A stretch of DNA of 64,000 bases from Paralichthys olivaceus (taxonomy: Eukaryota > Chordata > Actinopteri > Pleuronectiformes > Paralichthyidae). Every line of letters starts with the position of its first letter. Within the stretch, counting starts at the first letter, position 1. The stretch lies in assembly GCF_024713975.1 (NCBI RefSeq), contig NC_091093.1:20522501-20586500 (forward strand), written 5' to 3'. The notes beneath the pieces are model-generated. The model was given only the letters and a program-made list of their open reading frames with translations. It was not told the origin of the DNA and ran no database searches. Of the stretch, positions 58,550 to 64,000 are shown one piece after another. The translations under genes were made by a program, and so were the position numbers.

Positions 58550-58568
58550 GGGGGGGGGGGGGGGGGGG
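58550..58568 (+). repeat. G19 homopolymer
   Basis: Nineteen consecutive guanines between CCAGC and TGAAG. Such a run is G-quadruplex-capable and prone to length error in assembly. Confidence 0.92.
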
Positions 58569-59339
58569 TGAAGTGGCTTGTCACTCAGTTCTTGCATGCA
58601 TCGGCCTGTGTGTTCTGACACACTGCAGAACACCAGCTCTCTACACTCATATCTGCTGTTCTCTTATTAACCCTCTGTTCCAGTATGACAAGCAGTTTGG
58701 AATTTTTTTTTTTCTTTGCGTTGAATATCAGACTTTTTCTGGAATAGCTTGATCATGTTGCTGTCGTTATCACAGCTCACATGTCCAAGTGACAGATTCC
58801 TATCAGTGGAGAGAGGCCATGTGTTCTAGTAGAGCTCTAAAGGGTTAACAGTTTAATTTAGTTATAATAAAAGTATTTAAAATGTTTAAAACCAAAGGTG
58901 CCTTAGCGTTTTCTATGATTTTTTGCTTAATCCAACATTTTCCAAAACAAAGAAGTTTAACGTCTGAATTTTCAGAGACAAACAGGGAGTCATTTAAACT
59001 GGTTGTAAACTTTAACACTCCTCACGTTTGACAGAAAACTATTCACCAGATTTCACTTTTACAGATGAAATTTATTTGTAATAAAACAACAATAAAAACC
59101 TCATAATGAAACAATATTCATCAATAAGTCAATTAAGACAAAATGCTGATATACAATTGATTAACAACTCACTAAAATGTAACATGCAGTGTGTAAGTTT
59201 ATATATATATATTTATACACAACAGCACCTGCCGTCCCGAGAGCCAACAGCTCCCCTCAATGGTGAAGGTGTAAATGATATCCCTAACTAACAGCTGAGT
59301 AAGAGAATAAAATAGAATAGAAATTAATCAGCAATGCAT

Positions 59340-59366
59340 AACAACAACAACAACAACAACAACCAC
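59340..59366. repeat. (CAA)n microsatellite
   Basis: About eight CAA units in spi1-mybpc3 intergenic DNA. Confidence 0.85.
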
Positions 59367-59739
59367 AACAATACCAATAATAGGTAATTGATAATAGTAT
59401 CCATAATATTAAAGTATATATATTTTATTACTTTCATTGTATAATATGTTGTTCAATGTGCTTTACATAAAAGGGATAGAATAGAACATATATAGATAGT
59501 TACAGTAACATTTGAATAAAATGGCTTCAGCAATTTTTAGATAATAAAAAAGAAAAAGACACGCATTGTTGAAATTGATGAAATTGCATGAATATCAAAA
59601 TTTAAACACTTTTCATTAAAGTTAATTAATTCAGTATATGACATATGACCTTAATGAACCTGGAATTTAGTCTGTTACTGGTCTGCATATTGATGAGATG
59701 TCCTAAAGACCTCGTCCATCTGCCAACAGACAGACTGAG

Positions 59740-60183
59740 GATCACCTCATTCCAACCACTGCAGGATTCATTCTCAGACTTACAGGGTGACAGAGGGATG
59801 TGACGAGAACAAACAAACTTTTTTTTTGGATCCAAGCTTCTAAATTTAACTGCTGCCTTACATCCTCTCCCCGCCCTCTCAAGGCCTGTCATTCATCTGA
59901 GGTGTTGGAGGAGAGGATGGTTGAAATATAGCCCGAGAGGTCAGACATTACTGGCGGCAGGGTAGGGGGGTGGGGGTTGAGGGGGGAGACTTTGATGAGT
60001 GGGTGGTTGTTTTTCGGACATTGCGTTGGGACTAGAAAAAAAAAAAAAAAAAAAGATGCCGGAGAGATGGGATGGCTCATGAAAGGAGGGGAGGCTGGCA
60101 GTATTAAAGGCCGACGGTTGAGATAGACAACAGACTGTGCAGGACGAGTGAGTCACGCTGTGGAGGAGAGGAGATCATTCAGG
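59740..60183 (+). promoter_or_regulatory. mybpc3: mybpc3 promoter and 5' untranslated region
   Basis: Within 450 bp upstream of the start codon: M-CAT CATTCCA (59748-59754), MEF2-type CTAAATTTAA (59840-59849, fits YTAWWWWTAR), E-box CATCTG (about 59894), a G-rich CACCC-box stretch (59950-59990) and TATA-like GTATTAAAGG (60101-60110). The set matches what striated-muscle promoters use. A poly-A run lies at 60036-60053. Confidence 0.5.
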
Positions 60184-63100
60184 ATGCCGGAGCCAGTCAA
60201 AAAAAATGGTAAGTGATGATTCAACTACTTTTGAAAATGGATCAACTTCCAGTGAATTGTCTAAAAAGGTCAGCACATTCTCACTGACCGCTGTCTTCAT
60301 CTGAGGAACGTAGAGACTCTGATCTTTCAACCACACTGCAGCAGAATGACGCTAAATAATATTCCTTGGTGCAGAAACTTCCTGTAAGAAACTATGTGAA
60401 ATTACAAAATGTTTTTGAGAAAATATTTGACTGCACTTCCCACTTAAGCAGCTTCCCAACACAACTGAACCACTCACTTCAGATCGGTTCAGTGTTTTCA
60501 TGATAAAGTGTTTTCACTGCGTCATGTGTCTCTGTTTAGTTTTATTTAATCCTGTAATAATAGTGATCTTCATGCCATAATAACAATACATCTATTACCA
60601 GTTTACATTAAATAGATGCTAGAGTCAAATTAAACTTAAAATAGATCAAGTAAGAAACATCAATATAAATAGAAACTAAAAAGTGCATTGAAATTGAGAG
60701 GTGGGTAAATCAGATAGTCGTGAATGTAGCTCACAATCAAGTCATGATGCAGTGGCAGTAAAAGTACAACACCTTTAATTAAATGTATCCATGGCTTAAC
60801 TTGTAATATTAGTTACCAGTAGCTGAAGCAATTATCCATCCTTAGTACAAAGCCCCTCTGACCGTGTCAGGACCTCACGTACACGTCACATACAGTCCTG
60901 GTGGAAACATCGTCCCATGTGAAATCCACACGCTCACATTTCCAGCATCACTGCATTCACAAAATACATCGCTGATCCAAAAACGCCCGACAGGATTCCA
61001 ACTTGACAAATGACTTTCCATAGTTTATTTTGAATCCCCTTCTGTCTTCATTGGAGGGGGGGAGGTGTATTGAAGGGTTTGTGTATGTGGAATGGGGATG
61101 TGTCTCGTGTCAGATGACACAGAGCAGCACCACAAGGCTGCTAAGACTTTTACTGTCAAGGATTTGTTGAGGACAATAACAGTTATGATTGTCTTGAGCC
61201 TGGAGCATTATTACCAATTATAATTAACACCAGGGGAATCAACAGGAAGTTTGAAAGTTGTAAATAGGAACTTTAAACAGTAAAAGAGTAAATTAACTTG
61301 GTTTATTCATTAATACATTTTTACTTTTATTTTATTTCAAAAACCCAACTTAAACATATCAGTGAATATTCAGACAAAAATAAAATTATGGAAACAAACC
61401 AGTACAATTAAACAGTTATTCAAATAAACAACCCATTATTCCATAAAAGAATGTCTCATTAACGTATTACCAACAAAACCACAGCCATATATTCTCCTAA
61501 ATATTGATAGTATAGTTAATATGTATTAATGTTGTCTGTTAAAACTGTGTAATTTATGGATATAAATTGTGTCAGAGACTTAGATACATGCCGGACAGTC
61601 AGTATCATTGTTCTTTGTGTTTTGACCTTCATCTTAGATAAATAATACTTATTATTTTATAAGTCAGTAAATAAAAGTTTATGTTATATTGGCTTTTACT
61701 TTAACCTACAAACACTATTGTGATTCAATTTGTACTTGAACCTTAGTACACAGAGTAGTTAACAGTATACTAGTTGCATGATTGTTTTGAGCTGACGATG
61801 AATAGCTTCAATAGTCAATAATGTGTCAGTTCATTTACTTTCTATCTGAGATTCATTTTAAACAATGACCCTTATGATCTCAATCCCGGATCCAAAACAA
61901 GGAAAGGTGAGATTTAAAAAAGGGAGAGGAGGCATCATTTTGACTTTGGATGACCTCAGGTAAAGATGTGAAAGATGAAATGACGTGAATAATTGATGAC
62001 ATGATGAGAGACGTCGTGACACACGGAGGGCACGTTGTTCTTTTTGAGCCTCCGGAGTCACTAAAATAGAGTCGGCTTAATCCCTCCGCTGTGATACCTA
62101 CGCCCCTGCTGCAGCTGAAGCCTGCCCGCCTCATTCATTAGTCCACTACATATGTAACCTATATTTAAACTCATAGGCTCATCTTGCAGCATGTGGAGTT
62201 CTGTTATTTTTATTGCGTGGTTTTGTAATGCCATGCATAACTGCTAAGGCCTCCACCTGTGAGTAATATGCATCTGAGTTCTGCTCATACATGTTTCATA
62301 GTTCATAATGTATATGGTGTTACTGTGAAAGACGTGTCTGCTGTCCGAGCTATTTTTAGGTCCTTTTTAAAGATGTTCGAGACGGACAATGAAGATATTC
62401 AAATAGAAAAGGAAAGTTGTTAGCTGTTTTACACAATGAGTGCAAAACTTACTATGAATAGTTTGATAGATTGTCCGTAGACACTCTGTCATGTTTTATC
62501 TAATTTTATTTATTTATTTTTTGCTATTTAGGATCATGTATGTTTTTCTGAAAGCAGTGTTTTAAATGTTTTTATTTAAAATGATGACACTGGGAAAGAT
62601 TCAGTGTGTTGTCAGAGAAGGTAAATTCACTGGTTGTCAGTGAGCTGCAGATTGTACAACACTGACAATAACCTTCACTCAGCTCACTAGCTTCACATTT
62701 GATCAAAATAAGATTGCAGGGTCAGGGGAAATACCTGGAAAATTCACAGCGAGCAAGTGGGCTTGTTAATGATGTTTCTAACACGCAACAGATGCAAAAC
62801 TGGAAAAATACAAATATCTCAGGATGAAAAAGAGGAACAATACACGCAGACGACATTGACGAATATATCAACTTGGAAAGACCTGATTCAAGATGATTAA
62901 GGTCGACATCAGTGTCCATGTGCTCCTTCAAGCTCTATACAGACACCAACCTTCACCTGAATATTCTAGATACTTTACTGACCCAGATTATCTCCTGCTG
63001 CGCTCTTCATATGTGAAAGGTAAACTCTGAAAATGTGTGGATCCAATTTTCTGGACATTTTTAGGAGTCTGAAGGCTTTTGTGATTTATTTTTCTGTTTC

Positions 63101-63609
63101 ACTGCAATGTCTTGTAGAGTTCTGAATACATGAATGGGTGAAAACTTCTGCTATGAAGTTCCGATAAAACACAATCCACATAAAAGCAAAGGGGTCTGTT
63201 ATGAAACACTTTAAACTCTAGTTCTCATCAACAAATACTCTGTGGTGGCAATTACAGTATCTGTGTTTTTGCCAACACCAAATATGTTGTAAAAAGAAAA
63301 AGGGGTAACTTTTGTTTCGAACTCTTCCTCCCTCTTCAGTTTCAGCATTTGCCAAGAAACCAAAGACTCAGGAGGCAGAGGAGGGGTCCTCTGTGGTGTT
63401 TGAAGCAGAGACCGAGAAGCCTGATGCTAAAGTAAAATGGCAGTGCAACTCAAAGGACATCTCAAGCGGCGACAAATTCATAATCACAGCCGACGGAAAC
63501 AAGCACTCCATCACTATAAAATATATAACCAAGGAGGACGCCAATGTCTATGCAGTGATTGCTGGGGGGTCAAAGGTCAAGTTTGAGCTGAAGGTCCTAT
63601 CAAAGCCAG
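60184..63609 (+). CDS. mybpc3: Cardiac myosin-binding protein C, 5' part (continues beyond the window)
   Basis: Two coding exons are present: 60184-60208 (MPEPVKKN plus one base) and 63340-63609 (residues 9-98). Cardiac MyBP-C lies in the C-zone of the sarcomere A band and tunes myosin-actin cycling; it differs from skeletal MyBP-C by an extra N-terminal immunoglobulin domain, C0, which is what exon 2 encodes: VSAFAKKPKTQEAEEGSSVV, then FEAETEKPDAKVKWQ and DANVYAVIAGGSKVKFELKV. The N-terminal MPEP and the C0 residues match human MYBPC3 closely. The exon 1 donor G|GTAAGT and acceptor CCCTCTTCAG agree in phase; exon 2 ends CCAG|GTGGGG at phase 1, so the frame continues into an exon right of position 64000. 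Only about 98 of roughly 1270 residues are visible. Confidence 0.94.
60209..63339 (+). other. mybpc3: mybpc3 intron 1
   Basis: 3.1 kb with no coding exon seen. It includes a dispersed repeat at 62720-63070 (same family as 38480-39440) and is otherwise AT-rich with no recognised motif cluster. Confidence 0.75.
62720..63070 (+). repeat. Dispersed repeat copy in mybpc3 intron 1
   Basis: Blocks GCGAGCAAGTGGGCTTGTTA, ATATCTCAGGATGAAAAAGAG, TCAACTTGGAAAGACC and CTCCTGCTGCGCTCTTCATA match the repeat at 38880-39180 in the same order. Confidence 0.7.
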
Positions 63610-64000
63610 GTGGGGGACTTTGATGCGGCAGCTGTTGGTGTGCTCGCTCACCTACAGGCTGTATAATCACCACTGAGCACAGAGCGAGACAGAGCACTCA
63701 ATGCAGAAATAAATATTTGATGCACTGCATGAACTTGATGTTTCTGCACATGAACTCACACACTCTGCACCGTGTGACAGCTGCTCCACTGCAGCTCTCT
63801 GAAACCGCCTCCTGTGGTCTATGTTTCAGAAACACTTTCACTTGAAATTTTGAGCAAAACATTTGTTCAGTTTCTTGCCGAGAGTTAAATGAGAATATCG
63901 ATATCACATGACTGAACGGGGAGTGCAAAGCTACAGTCAGGAGACGGTTAGCTTACCTTAGCATAGAGACTGCAAATACTGTGAGGGTTAAACTGCGAGC
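63610..64000. other. mybpc3: mybpc3 intron 2, partial
   Basis: Begins with the donor at 63610 and runs to the window end. No further exon is visible. Confidence 0.7.

Larger units (their letters stand above)
56356..59700. other. spi1 3' untranslated region and intergenic DNA to mybpc3
   Basis: An AATAAA signal at 56755-56760 is the first good polyadenylation candidate after the spi1 stop. Beyond it are a dispersed-repeat fragment (56860-56930), a G19 run at 58550-58568, a (CAA)n tract at 59340-59366 and AT-rich DNA. No gene was recognised. Confidence 0.6.

Overview
The window is nuclear DNA from a ray-finned fish, most likely a spiny-rayed (percomorph) teleost. The evidence is vertebrate exon/intron structure with compact introns, AT-rich non-coding DNA with many dinucleotide and GATA microsatellites, and several dispersed short repeats of the MITE/SINE type common in percomorph genomes. 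No bacterial, viral or CRISPR features were seen. Five protein-coding genes can be assembled by hand; every internal splice junction used has GT/AG ends and keeps the reading frame.

Layout: (1) gas2, plus strand, coding 5599-14180 in seven coding exons, with a probable untranslated first exon ending near 1104. It encodes a GAS2-type CH + GAR cytoskeletal linker, about 471 aa, with an expanded proline/serine/threonine-rich linker. (2) tmem178b, minus strand, coding 25239 down to 18832 in four exons, a four-pass membrane protein of about 303 aa, convergent with gas2. (3) slc39a13 (ZIP13 zinc transporter), minus strand, coding 38167 down to 28322 in nine coding exons, about 382 aa, with an upstream exon ending at 39846 in a GC-rich promoter. 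(4) spi1 (PU.1), plus strand, coding 50873-56355 in five exons, about 264 aa, divergent from slc39a13 across about 10.7 kb of repeat-rich DNA. (5) mybpc3, plus strand, only the first two coding exons (60184-60208 and 63340-63609, encoding the C0 immunoglobulin domain); it runs off the right edge.

The slc39a13-spi1-mybpc3 block, with these relative orientations, matches human 11p11.2, which supports the assignments independently of similarity. gas2 (human 11p14) and tmem178b (human 7q34) are not neighbours of that block in human, so the left half reflects a fish-lineage arrangement. The genes are not an operon or pathway; each is expressed in its own tissues. The slc39a13-spi1 interval is where mammals carry the PU.1 upstream enhancer, and one stretch near 45.28-45.48 kb has a fitting cluster of ETS, C/EBP-like and RUNX-like motifs.

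Non-coding highlights: a pair of roughly 350-bp TTAA-flanked MITEs (40256-40603 and 43057-43414, opposite orientations), a 492-bp MITE with 30-bp inverted ends (22574-23065), an 80-bp repeat with one mismatch at 37394 and 41686, a roughly 600-bp GATA/GACA array containing an exact 60-bp higher-order repeat, a 150-bp two-unit tandem duplication at 46.18-46.45 kb, and long G runs. I did not find a plainly undescribed biological system; the most useful leads are the enlarged GAS2 linker, the candidate spi1 enhancer and the candidate conserved elements in gas2 introns.
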